Shown one piece after another: positions 45,809 through 53,948 of a stretch of DNA of 64,000 nucleotides; the stretch's first letter is position 1; the number at the start of each line of letters is the position of its first letter. The notes under the pieces are model-generated. The model ran no database searches. It had not been told where the DNA came from and saw only the letters and a list, made by a program, of their open reading frames with translations. The position numbers were made by a program, and so were the translations under genes. The stretch covers positions 76,262 to 140,261 of the forward strand of contig JBLIDK010000001.1 in the NCBI GenBank assembly GCA_047632595.1, written 5' to 3'. This stretch comes from JBLIDK01 sp047632595. GTDB lineage: Bacteria > Bacteroidota > Bacteroidia > Sphingobacteriales > Sphingobacteriaceae.

Positions 45809-46426
45809 TTACTTTTCTACAATTACGTACGAGTTTTTAGCTCCGGCTACTGAACCAGTAACAACTATTAAATTTTGCTCGGTCATAACTTTAAGTACTT
45901 TTAAATTAGTTGTAAGTACTCTGTCATTACCCATTCTACCAGCCATACGCATTCCTTTGAATACACGTGAAGGATATGATCCACCACCTAATGAACCTGG
46001 AGCTCTTAGTCTGTTATGCTGACCGTGAGTTGCGTCACCAACTCCACGGAAGTTGTATCTTTTAACAACTCCTTGGAAACCTTTACCTTTTGAAGTTCCG
46101 GTTACATCAACAAATTCACCTTCTGTGAATAGTTCAACATTAAAAGTTTGTCCTAAAGCCACATCATTATTAAAATCAGTGAACTCAACTACTTTTCTTT
46201 TAGGTGTTGTTTTTGCTTTTGAGAAATGTCCAAGAAGCGCTTTTGAAGTGTTCTTCTCTTTCTTTTCGTCATATGCAAGTTGTACGGCATCATATCCGTC
46301 TGTCTCAGTTGTTTTAATCTGAGTTACAACACATGGACCTAATTCAATCAATGTACAAGGTATATTTTTACCTTCTTCATTGAAAATACTGGTCATTCCT
46401 ACTTTTCGTCCAATTAAACCTGGCAT
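45809..46426 (-). CDS. rplC: 50S ribosomal protein L3
   Basis: 205 residues from ATG 46426 (MPGLIGRKVGMTSIF). A frame continuing up to 46489 would overlap rpsJ by 41 bases and adds 21 residues not seen in the family, so it is rejected. GKGFQGVVKRYNF and HRAPGS-like RLRAPGSLGGGSYPSRVFKG mark the protein. Confidence 0.97.
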   Translation of the reverse strand: MPGLIGRKVGMTSIFNEEGKNIPCTLIELGPCVVTQIKTTETDGYDAVQLAYDEKKEKNTSKALLGHFSKAKTTPKRKVVEFTDFNNDVALGQTFNVELFTEGEFVDVTGTSKGKGFQGVVKRYNFRGVGDATHGQHNRLRAPGSLGGGSYPSRVFKGMRMAGRMGNDRVLTTNLKVLKVMTEQNLIVVTGSVAGAKNSYVIVEK

Positions 46427-46448
46427 CTCTATCTCTTTATGGTGTTTA

Positions 46449-46754
46449 TCACACTTTAATTTCAACGTCAACACCACTTGGAAGCTCAAGCTTCATTAAT
46501 GCGTCAACTGTTTTTGATGAAGAACTATATATGTCCATCAATCTTTTATAAGAACTCAATTGAAATTGCTCTCTTGCTTTCTTATTTACGTGTGGTGACT
46601 TCAATACTGTGTACACCTTACGTTCTGTTGGTAAAGGAATAGGACCGCTTACTACAGCTCCTGTTGGCTTTACCGTTTTGACGATCTTCTCAGCTGATTT
46701 ATCAACTAAATTGTAATCGTATGATTTAAGCTTTATACGTATTCTTTGGCTCAT
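46449..46754 (-). CDS. rpsJ: 30S ribosomal protein S10
   Basis: 101 residues; QRIRIKLKSYDYNLVD, GPIPLPTERKVYTVLKSPHVNK. It follows fusA by four bases, so the str and S10 operons run together here without the tuf gene that separates them in many bacteria. Confidence 0.98.
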   Translation of the reverse strand: MSQRIRIKLKSYDYNLVDKSAEKIVKTVKPTGAVVSGPIPLPTERKVYTVLKSPHVNKKAREQFQLSSYKRLMDIYSSSSKTVDALMKLELPSGVDVEIKV

Positions 46755-46758
46755 TGTC

Positions 46759-48918
46759 TTATGCTTTTACCGCTTTACCTTGAACTTTTGCTATAATTTC
46801 TGCAGAAAGGCTACTAGTTGTTTGCTCGTAAGAATCAAACTCCATAGTAGATGTTGCTCTACCTGAGGTAATCGTTCTTAATTGAGTTACATAACCGAAC
46901 ATTTCAGACAAAGGAACTTTTGCTTTAATGATTTGATCATTATTACGCGAGTCCATTCCTTGCATTTGTCCTCTTCTTCTATTTAAATCTCCCATTACAT
47001 CACCCATGAATTCTTCTGGTGTTACCACCTCCACTTTCATGATTGGCTCAAGTAAAACAGGTTTTGCTTTTTTCGCTGCGTTTCTGAATGCACCTCTAGC
47101 ACAAATCTCGAAAGATAATTGGTCTGAATCCACTGCGTGGAAAGAACCGTCATACAATCTAACTTTTAAGCTATCTACAGGATATCCCGCAAGTACACCA
47201 GTTTTAATCGCTTCTTCGAATCCTTTTTGAACTGGTTGGATAAATTCTTTTGGAATTGATCCTCCAAAGATTTGATTGATAAACTGAACACCGTTTTTCA
47301 TGTCCTCAGGTTTAACATCTTTATCTATTGGTCCTAACTCTACTTGAATGTCTGCAAACTTACCACGACCACCTGTTTGTTTCTTATATGTTTCACGGTG
47401 AGTGATAGTTTCAGTAATTGCTTCTTTGTAAGATACTTGTGGAGGACCTTGGCTACATTCAACCTTAAATTCTCTTTTTAAACGATCTAAGATAATCTCT
47501 AAGTGAAGCTCACCCATACCGCTAATAATGGTTTGACCTGAATCTTCATCTGTTTTTACAGAGAATGTAGGATCTTCTTCAGCTAATTTCTGAAGACCAA
47601 TACTTAACTTATCAATATCTGCTTGAGCTTTTGGCTCAATCGCTAATCCAATAACTGGATCAGGGAAAGTCATAGACTCTAATGCAATTGGCTTACCTTC
47701 TTCGTAAAGAGTATCACCAGTTTTAATATCCTTAAAACCTACAGCTGCACCTATATCTCCTGCCGTAATCTCATCCATTGGTTGCTGCTTGTTAGCATGC
47801 ATTTGAAGGATACGAGAAATACGTTCTTTTTTACCTGTTCTTGCATTAATTACATAAGAACCTGCTTTAAGAGTACCAGAATAAGTACGGAAAAATGCTA
47901 GACGACCTACAAAAGGATCCGTCATGATTTTAAACGCTAAAGCTGCAAATGGTGCATCTTCACTAGGCTCTCTTCTTACTTCAATTGTTTCATCAGAAGG
48001 ATCGTGTCCAATGATAGGAGGAACGTCTAAAGGTGAAGGCAAATAAGTAATAACAGCATCAAGCATTGCTTGAACACCTTTGTTCTTAAATGCAGATCCA
48101 CACATGATAGGGAAAATCGTTTGCGCACAAGTAGCAATACGAATTGCATTTTCTAATTCTTCAACAGTAATTGAAGCTGGATCCTCGAAGAATTTCTCCA
48201 ACATCGCATCATCATGCTCAGCTACTGCTTCAACTAATTTTTCTCTGTATTCCTTTACAATCTCAACCATGTCAGCAGGAACTTCTTCCTCAGCATAAGT
48301 CATCCCTTGTGTATCATCATCCCAGTAAATTGCTTTATTCTTCAATAAATCAACCACACCTTTAAATGAATCTTCAGCACCAATTGGTAATTGAAGTGGA
48401 ACAGGGTTAGCACCGAAACGCTCTTTAATTTGGCTAACTACATTTAAGAAGTCAGCACCAGAACGGTCCATTTTGTTTACAAAGCCTAATCTTGGAACTT
48501 TGTATTTGTTCATTTGTCTCCAAACTGTTTCAGATTGTGGCTCAACACCACCAACTGCACAGTATAAAGCAACAGCACCGTCTAATACACGCATTGAACG
48601 TTCTACTTCAACAGTAAAATCAACGTGTCCTGGAGTGTCAATAATGTTAATTCTGTACTCTTTAGTATCAGCGTTAGCTTTTCCTAAAGTATTAGGATAG
48701 TTCCATACACATGTAGTAGCAGCTGAAGTAATAGTAATACCTCTTTCTTGCTCCTGCTCCATCCAATCCATTGTTGCAGCACCATCATGTACTTCACCGA
48801 TTTTATGGCTAATACCAGTATAATATAGTATACGCTCAGTTGTTGTGGTTTTACCCGCATCAATGTGTGCTGAAATACCAATATTTCTGGTGTAGTTTAA
48901 ATCTTTTTTCTTTGCCAT
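46759..48918 (-). CDS. fusA: Translation elongation factor G
   Basis: 719 residues. GTPase motifs: AHIDAGKTTTTE (P loop), RGITI, DTPGHVDF, NKMDRSGAD. The remaining domains II to V are complete (MGELHLEIILDRLK; SMEFDSYEQ-like TMEFDSYEQT at the end). It moves tRNAs and mRNA after peptide bond formation. The standard place after rpsG favours the housekeeping EF-G over specialised paralogues. Confidence 0.98.
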   Translation of the reverse strand: MAKKKDLNYTRNIGISAHIDAGKTTTTERILYYTGISHKIGEVHDGAATMDWMEQEQERGITITSAATTCVWNYPNTLGKANADTKEYRINIIDTPGHVDFTVEVERSMRVLDGAVALYCAVGGVEPQSETVWRQMNKYKVPRLGFVNKMDRSGADFLNVVSQIKERFGANPVPLQLPIGAEDSFKGVVDLLKNKAIYWDDDTQGMTYAEEEVPADMVEIVKEYREKLVEAVAEHDDAMLEKFFEDPASITVEELENAIRIATCAQTIFPIMCGSAFKNKGVQAMLDAVITYLPSPLDVPPIIGHDPSDETIEVRREPSEDAPFAALAFKIMTDPFVGRLAFFRTYSGTLKAGSYVINARTGKKERISRILQMHANKQQPMDEITAGDIGAAVGFKDIKTGDTLYEEGKPIALESMTFPDPVIGLAIEPKAQADIDKLSIGLQKLAEEDPTFSVKTDEDSGQTIISGMGELHLEIILDRLKREFKVECSQGPPQVSYKEAITETITHRETYKKQTGGRGKFADIQVELGPIDKDVKPEDMKNGVQFINQIFGGSIPKEFIQPVQKGFEEAIKTGVLAGYPVDSLKVRLYDGSFHAVDSDQLSFEICARGAFRNAAKKAKPVLLEPIMKVEVVTPEEFMGDVMGDLNRRRGQMQGMDSRNNDQIIKAKVPLSEMFGYVTQLRTITSGRATSTMEFDSYEQTTSSLSAEIIAKVQGKAVKA

Positions 48919-48936
48919 TATAATTAACTTATACTA

Positions 48937-49404
48937 TTAAGCTCTAAAATGAGAGAACGCTTTGTTAGCTTCTGCCATTCTATGTGTATCTTCTTTCTTT
49001 TTAACTGCAGCACCTTCTCCTTTAGAAGCAGCAATAATTTCATTTGCTAAACGAAGTGCCATGCTTTTTTCATTTCTCTTACGAGAATAAAGAATTAACC
49101 ACTTCATTCCTAAAGCAACTTTTCTTGCTGGTCTAACTTCACTAGGAATTTGGAACGTTGCTCCACCTACTCTTCTACTCTTCACTTCAACACCAGGCAT
49201 AACTGTGTTCAAAGCTTTTTTCCAAGTTTCAAGTCCGTTTTCTTCCGTTTTCTTTTCCACAATATCACATGCATCGTAAAAGATATCATATGCAGTACTT
49301 TTTTTACCGTCTACCATCATATGGTTTACAAATAAAGTAACCATAGTGTCTTGAAACTTCGGGTCAGGTAATAAATACCGTTTTTTTGGTTTTGACTTTC
49401 TCAT
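48937..49404 (-). CDS. rpsG: 30S ribosomal protein S7
   Basis: 155 residues; RYLLPDPKFQDTMVTLFVNH and VEVKSRRVGGATFQIPSEVRP (two landmarks at the N-terminus and middle). Nucleates assembly of the small-subunit head. Start overlaps the rpsL stop by one base. Confidence 0.98.
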   Translation of the reverse strand: MRKSKPKKRYLLPDPKFQDTMVTLFVNHMMVDGKKSTAYDIFYDACDIVEKKTEENGLETWKKALNTVMPGVEVKSRRVGGATFQIPSEVRPARKVALGMKWLILYSRKRNEKSMALRLANEIIAASKGEGAAVKKKEDTHRMAEANKAFSHFRA

Positions 49405-49787
49405 TATGCTTTAGCTGCTTTAGGTCTCTTTGCTCCGTATTTTGAACGTCTTTGGGTTCTTCCTTCAACACCCGAGGTATCTAATGCTCCTCGAACAATG
49501 TGGTAACGAACTCCAGGAAGATCTTTAACTCTTCCTCCACGTATTAATACAATAGAGTGTTCTTGAAGGTTATGTCCTTCTCCACCTATATATGCGTTAA
49601 CTTCTTTTCCATTTGTAAGTCTAACCCTAGCAACTTTTCTCATCGCTGAATTTGGCTTTTTAGGCGTTGTAGTATATACACGCACACAAACACCTCTTCT
49701 CTGCGGACATGAGTCCAAAGCTGGTGACTTACTTTTATCTACAAGGTTGTTTCTTCCTTTTCTTACTAATTGTTGTATCGTAGGCAT
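49404..49787 (-). CDS. rpsL: 30S ribosomal protein S12
   Basis: 127 residues; TTTPKKPNSAMRKVARV keeps the lysine whose change gives streptomycin resistance, and GGRVKDLPGVRYH is unchanged too, so the sequence is of the sensitive type. First gene of the whole cluster, about 45 nt after the predicted transcription start. Confidence 0.98.
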   Translation of the reverse strand: MPTIQQLVRKGRNNLVDKSKSPALDSCPQRRGVCVRVYTTTPKKPNSAMRKVARVRLTNGKEVNAYIGGEGHNLQEHSIVLIRGGRVKDLPGVRYHIVRGALDTSGVEGRTQRRSKYGAKRPKAAKA

Positions 49788-49816
49788 TCTTATGGGTGAA
49801 TTCTATACAAATCTTA

Positions 49817-49833
49817 CCCCTGTTTTCAGAGGG
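49817..49833 (-). other. Short stem-loop at the predicted 5' end of the ribosomal mRNA
   Basis: In the rpsL leader the transcript would begin CCCTCTG, then AAAA, then CAGGGG: a stem of about six pairs with one bulge, formed by almost the first bases after the promoter. It may protect the 5' end or take part in control; this is inference. Confidence 0.4.
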
Positions 49834-49837
49834 ACTG

Positions 49838-49867
49838 CAAAGGTAAGGAATATCTTTGAATCTGCAA
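49838..49867 (-). promoter_or_regulatory. Promoter of the str-S10-spc-alpha cluster
   Basis: On the minus strand, TTG at 49867-49865, a 19-base spacer, then TACCTTTG at 49845-49838. It fits the Bacteroidetes consensus at both elements. The core TACCTTTGCAGTCCC is identical at 14 of 15 bases to the tRNA-Gln promoter at 53762-53748. Confidence 0.82.
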
Positions 49868-50260
49868 TGCTATCCATACGAAAAATATGAAGGTAATTTG
49901 ATATTAATGTAACTTGTTGGTATTCTGCATATTTAAACACTCTTTTGAGGTAATCTGAATGAAAATAAATGAACTATGCTAAATAAGTCTCTATCAAATT
50001 GAGTCTTTTGAAGGAATTTGCAATCAAAAATTGTCTTAAAAATAGGGTTATAGGTACTTTGATAGCTAGACTTCGAAATAAATGAACTTTTCTCTAAATT
50101 TTATGTCTTCAATACTGTTTCTGAGATATTCTGAGAGTATTTCAATTTGAAACTGAACAAGGTGGTTTTGGTTGAAATAATGCACTTAAACTTTTTACGC
50201 TATAAACCATTATATTTAATTTAGGTTTAACACCCTTATTATCGAAATACTTGATTCTTT
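49868..50260. other. Intergenic stretch, nothing recognised
   Basis: Between the rpsL promoter and the broken secreted-protein gene. AT-rich, with only short frames; no RNA gene, repeat or clear promoter for the downstream gene was found. Confidence 0.4.
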
Positions 50261-51217
50261 ATGAAACCCATTTTAGCCATATTCTTACTGTCCATTTTAA
50301 TTGCTTATACTACCTTCCAAGCAAATTCTCAAGCACTAAGTATTGATTCTACTTCTATCTATTCTATTTATGGAAACAGATTATTTGACTATGTTGGCTT
50401 TGATTTCATTGCTAATTTGTCCATTAATGGAAAAAACTGTTCGATAGATCCTGTTCACAAGAAACAAATCAAGGATAGCTTGTGGATAGACGCATACTAT
50501 TCAGCAAGTCCTTCTTCAGACACTTGCAAAAGAGCCGATTCCATTAGTTATTGTTTTAAAGATTCGGGAAATAAAACTATCTATTTTAGGGCATTTACTA
50601 ATACAGACACTGCAAAAACACAACAAACATTTATGTTAAAAAAGATAGCTATGCGGATAGTCTAAAGATGTTGCCTGAAATATTACACCCTGGTAAAAAA
50701 ATATACGCAGTAGCCTATTTAATGTTTACAAGTCATCCTGCCTATAGAGATTCTTTTAAGATGGAATTTATAGAAGATTCCATTACAATTCACAGTTATT
50801 ACACCCGCGGTTTTGCTACTTCAATAACTTATATAAAAGATTCATTCTTACTTCCAATAAAAAAAATGGAATGTACAAACTGGTATTTTTCACACACGAT
50901 GAAAGTGGTTACGCCGACTCCACCTACGATTATGTGGAGTTCGAAGTAGAAGAAAGCAATTCCGTTCAGAATAGTACTGTTACCACTTATCGTTTTTTCC
51001 CTAATCCCGTTGAGGATTTAATGCATGTAGAGTTTGATTCTTCAATAAACTCTAAAAATGTTACTATACTATCATTAGATGAAAAAACTGTTTATCTCAA
51101 TAAGGAAACAAAAAACTAAATGAGATTTTGAATTTGGAAAATATAAATCCTGGAGCCTATTTACTAAAAATTGAGGATGGGAATTCTACACAAATAGAGA
51201 AGTTTGTGAAGCGATAA
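50261..51217 (+). pseudogene. Secreted protein with type IX sorting domain, broken by three frameshifts
   Basis: One protein can be followed through three changes of frame. It has a signal peptide (IAYTTFQANSQA), a Ser/Asp-rich extracellular part, and a type IX sorting domain (RFFPNPVEDLMHVEF, then INPGAYLLKIEDG and FVKR at the stop, 51215-51217). The shifts fall in A runs at 50638-50643 (6 A), 50859-50866 (8 A) and 51110-51115 (6 A). Each is repaired by adding one A, giving about 319 codons. Either the gene is decaying, the runs were under-called in sequencing, or slippage restores the frame. It converges on pth with a three-base gap. Confidence 0.8.
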
Positions 51218-51220
51218 AGT

Positions 51221-51793
51221 CTATGATTTTTGCGACATTGCTTTCTCAATGCCAAGCGCAATAAAATTCTGAATTATTGTTACGCTATTCGATACTAACT
51301 CTGGAAGTTGTTTGGCTTCTTCTTTATCAAAATGTCCTAACACAAAATCAATTTGCTGCCCACGTGGAAATGGAGCGTGGATTCCGAAGCGCAGCCTAGC
51401 GTATTCAGAAGTTCCCAAGGTGTCGTTTATATGTCTTATGCCATTATGTCCAGCATCGCTACCAGCAGCCTTTAATTTAATTTTACCAAAGGGAAAGGCA
51501 AGATCGTCAATAACCACTAAAACATTGGTCAATGGCACCTTTAACTCATTAATCCAATAGTTAACTGCTTTGCCACTTAAGTTCATAAATGTAGTGGGCT
51601 TTATAACGTGAATCGTTTTGCCTTTCCATTTCGTTTCAGCTTTAAAAGCATGTCTACTTAAAACAAAAGAAGCATCCTCCTTAGCAGGAGAATGCTTCTT
51701 TAAAAATTCATCAACTATATCAAACCCTATATTGTGTCGAGTGTTTAAATACTCTTCACCAACATTACCGAGTCCGACAAGTAGGTATTTCAA
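51221..51793 (-). CDS. pth: Peptidyl-tRNA hydrolase
   Basis: 190 residues. Recycles tRNA from dropped peptidyl-tRNA. The catalytic histidine lies in YLNTRHNIGFDIVD, with KPTTFMNLSGKAV and DDLAFPFGKIKLK-x-GSDAGHNG further on. It directly follows rplY (adjacent bases), last of prs-rplY-pth. Confidence 0.97.
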   Translation of the reverse strand: MKYLLVGLGNVGEEYLNTRHNIGFDIVDEFLKKHSPAKEDASFVLSRHAFKAETKWKGKTIHVIKPTTFMNLSGKAVNYWINELKVPLTNVLVVIDDLAFPFGKIKLKAAGSDAGHNGIRHINDTLGTSEYARLRFGIHAPFPRGQQIDFVLGHFDKEEAKQLPELVSNSVTIIQNFIALGIEKAMSQKS

Positions 51794-52423
51794 TTATTCT
51801 TTGTTTTCAGATGCTTCATCACCTTCTGCTGTTGCAGCTCCTTCCGCATCGTCATCATCCTCCTCAGAAACTTCAACTGCGCTTCTTGGTCTCATGATAG
51901 TTACAACAGGAATACCAGCAGGAGTTACAACTTTCAATCCTTCTAATGCTATTTCGCCAACTTTTAAACTAGCACCTAAGCCTAAGTCAGTTACATCAAC
52001 TTCAATTGTTTCAGGTAACTTGGTTGGTAAACCTTTAATTTTAAGTCTTCGTAGCTTTTGAATTAATCTTCCACCTAAACGAACACCAGCAGCAGCACCT
52101 ACTAAGGTAACTGGAACTTCAACTGTTACAGGTTTCTTTCCTTGAATTTCTAAGAAATCGATATGAAGAATTTGCTCAGAAACTGGGTGAAACTGAATTT
52201 CTTGCATAATTGCTTTTGACTTCTTTCCTTCTAAATCTAGCTCTACAAAGTGCGCTTCAGAAGTATAAACTAAGTCTTTAAATTCATTAATTGGAGAAGC
52301 AAAATGAATTGGATCATTTTCTCCATATAGAATACATGGTACAAGTCCATAATTTCTAAACTGCTTCGCTCTTGAAGTTCCTTTAACTTCTCTAACTGTA
52401 CCTTTTATTGCTATTGATTTCAT
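51794..52423 (-). CDS. rplY: 50S ribosomal protein L25/CTC family
   Basis: 209 residues, the long CTC form: an N-terminal 5S rRNA-binding domain (to about residue 95), a second beta domain (about 95-180), and a strongly acidic tail (EEDDDDAEGAATAEGDEASE). Gap of 11 bases after prs. The prs-rplY-pth order is widespread. Confidence 0.95.
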   Translation of the reverse strand: MKSIAIKGTVREVKGTSRAKQFRNYGLVPCILYGENDPIHFASPINEFKDLVYTSEAHFVELDLEGKKSKAIMQEIQFHPVSEQILHIDFLEIQGKKPVTVEVPVTLVGAAAGVRLGGRLIQKLRRLKIKGLPTKLPETIEVDVTDLGLGASLKVGEIALEGLKVVTPAGIPVVTIMRPRSAVEVSEEDDDDAEGAATAEGDEASENKE

Positions 52424-52434
52424 TTTATTATTTA

Positions 52435-53400
52435 TTAAATGTCGGCTTCTACATCTTTTCCCAGCTTAAACAAACTGCTAATAGATCCATGCTCATACAC
52501 ATTCGAAATTGCGTTTGAGAATAGGCTTGCAACCGACAATACTTTAATTTTATCTGTTCCTTCTTTAATAGGAAGTGTATCACAAACGATTAACTCTTCC
52601 AATTTAGAATTCTTAATATTTTCGTATGCTTTACCAGATAATACTGGGTGCGTACATAATGCTCTTACACTTCGTGCTCCTCTTTCCATTAAAAGGTCAG
52701 ATGCTTTGCATAAAGTTCCTGCTGTGTCAACAATGTCATCCACTAAAACAATATCCTTACCCTTTACATCTCCAATAATGGTCATTGAGCTTACTTCATT
52801 TGCTCTAACTCTTTCTTTATCGCAAATAACTACTTCACATCTTAAAGCCTTTGCAAATGCCCTTGCTCTATGCGCACCGCCCATGTCTGGAGAAGCGATT
52901 GTTAAATTCTCTAAATTTAAACTTCTGATATGCGGTACAAATATGATAGTGCTATCTAGGTGATCTACAGGAATATCAAAAAATCCTTGAATTTGTGCAG
53001 CATGTAAGTCCATTGTCATGACTCTATTTGCTCCTGCAGCAGTTAACAAGTTTGCAATGAGTTTTGAACCGATAGCTACTCTGGGCTTATCTTTTCTGTC
53101 CTGGCGAGCAAAACCAAAATATGGAATTACTGCAGTAATGTAATGACCAGAAGCTCTTTTAGCAGCATCTATCATTAATAGTAGTTCAAAAAGATTTTCG
53201 GTTGGTGCGTTAGTCGATTGAATTAGAAAAACATCACACCCTCTTACCGTTTCATCAAAACTTGGTTGGAATTCACCATCACTAAATTTATTAAATGACA
53301 CCTCACCCAATTCCTTACCAAAAGCTAAAGAAATTGCTTTAGCTAATGCTGGATTAGAGTTTCCTGCAAATAATTTTACTGGATTAAACTGTGATGGCAT
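52435..53400 (-). CDS. prs: Ribose-phosphate pyrophosphokinase
   Basis: 321 residues. Makes PRPP from ribose 5-phosphate and ATP for nucleotide, histidine and NAD synthesis. Seen: FSDGEFQPSFDETVRG, PYFGFARQDRK, MDLHAAQIQGFFDIPVDHL, and the PRPP-binding loop DIVLVDDIVDTAGTL. It lies 250 bases downstream of tRNA-Gln on the same strand; a clear promoter of its own was not found, so some read-through from the tRNA is possible. Confidence 0.97.
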   Translation of the reverse strand: MPSQFNPVKLFAGNSNPALAKAISLAFGKELGEVSFNKFSDGEFQPSFDETVRGCDVFLIQSTNAPTENLFELLLMIDAAKRASGHYITAVIPYFGFARQDRKDKPRVAIGSKLIANLLTAAGANRVMTMDLHAAQIQGFFDIPVDHLDSTIIFVPHIRSLNLENLTIASPDMGGAHRARAFAKALRCEVVICDKERVRANEVSSMTIIGDVKGKDIVLVDDIVDTAGTLCKASDLLMERGARSVRALCTHPVLSGKAYENIKNSKLEELIVCDTLPIKEGTDKIKVLSVASLFSNAISNVYEHGSISSLFKLGKDVEADI

Positions 53401-53583
53401 TTTACTTAATTAATTAAGAATCTTATTCAGATTCACACGTGTAAATTATACTCTTGCTTTAAAAATTTTCCTTTCAAGTTGAGAGGAAGTATATAGGCAA
53501 TTGCTCCTATACTCTTTTTGCATTTATATTCGTTGTCATTCTAGTTTTCACCTTTCTGCCAACTGCGTTGTTCGACTAAGGCT
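53401..53583. other. Leader region of prs, nothing else recognised
   Basis: AT-rich sequence between prs and the hairpin repeat. No strong promoter match in the minus direction; a weak ATTAATTAAT palindromic stretch lies near 53407. Confidence 0.35.
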
Positions 53584-53627
53584 TCCCGATGCTCCGCCTT
53601 CAGGCTTCGATCGGGACAGACTTCTCG
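53584..53627. repeat. GC-rich hairpin repeat (element A of a dispersed family)
   Basis: TCCCGAT (53584-53590) pairs with ATCGGGA (53610-53616), with an inner GCC-TTCA-GGC stem. The adjoining ACAGACTTCTCG (53616-53627) is an exact reverse complement of 61838-61849. It stands out from AT-rich surroundings just downstream of tRNA-Gln. Confidence 0.55.
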
Positions 53628-53651
53628 CCCTTCACCTTTCGCTTTTCAACT

Positions 53652-53727
53652 TGGTTGTCCGACTAGGGCTCGAACCTAGACTCTCTTGTACCAAAAACAA
53701 ACGTGTTGCCAGTTACACCATCGGACA
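53652..53727 (-). tRNA. trnQ: tRNA-Gln (anticodon TTG), with encoded CCA
   Basis: The minus strand folds as a full cloverleaf. The acceptor stem is TGTCCGA/TCGGACA, the D stem GTGT/ACAC, and the anticodon stem TTTGT/ACAAG around loop TTTTGGT (anticodon TTG). The T stem is CTAGG/CCTAG with loop TTCGAGC. A73 is followed by CCA at 53654-53652. The U1-A72 pair is usual for tRNA-Gln. It has its own promoter. Confidence 0.97.
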
Positions 53728-53754
53728 ATTTTCCCTCATCTAAATTTGGGACTG

Positions 53755-53785
53755 CAAATGTAGGCATACTAAGTATTCTAACAAA
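53755..53785 (-). promoter_or_regulatory. Promoter of tRNA-Gln
   Basis: TTTG at 53785-53782, a 19-base spacer and TACATTTG at 53762-53755 on the minus strand: a full match to the Bacteroidetes pattern, about 28 bases before the mature tRNA 5' end. Confidence 0.8.
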
Positions 53786-53948
53786 GAATAAAATCAATAA
53801 TTCTTTCGAAAGAATTAAAATCAATTAAAAACATACCTTCGTGTACAATTAAATTATACCTAAAGAATCATTCTTTTACCTCATTGGCGGAAAATATTTA
53901 TAATTTCGGCTTTTTAAAGAACTAAAGAAAAACAACCAAATACACATC

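Noticed and set aside
46427..46489. Longer N-terminus for rplC
   Set aside because: It would overlap rpsJ by 41 bases; MPGLIGRKVGM at 46426 is the standard start.
46755..46758. Missing tuf between fusA and rpsJ
   Set aside because: Absence of tuf from this place is usual in Bacteroidetes and not evidence of deletion.
50668..51119. Two further small genes after 50261-50665
   Set aside because: They are continuations of one protein in other frames, joined at poly-A runs.
53501..53743. 80-codon frame on the plus strand
   Set aside because: It runs across tRNA-Gln and the hairpin repeat and has no family resemblance.
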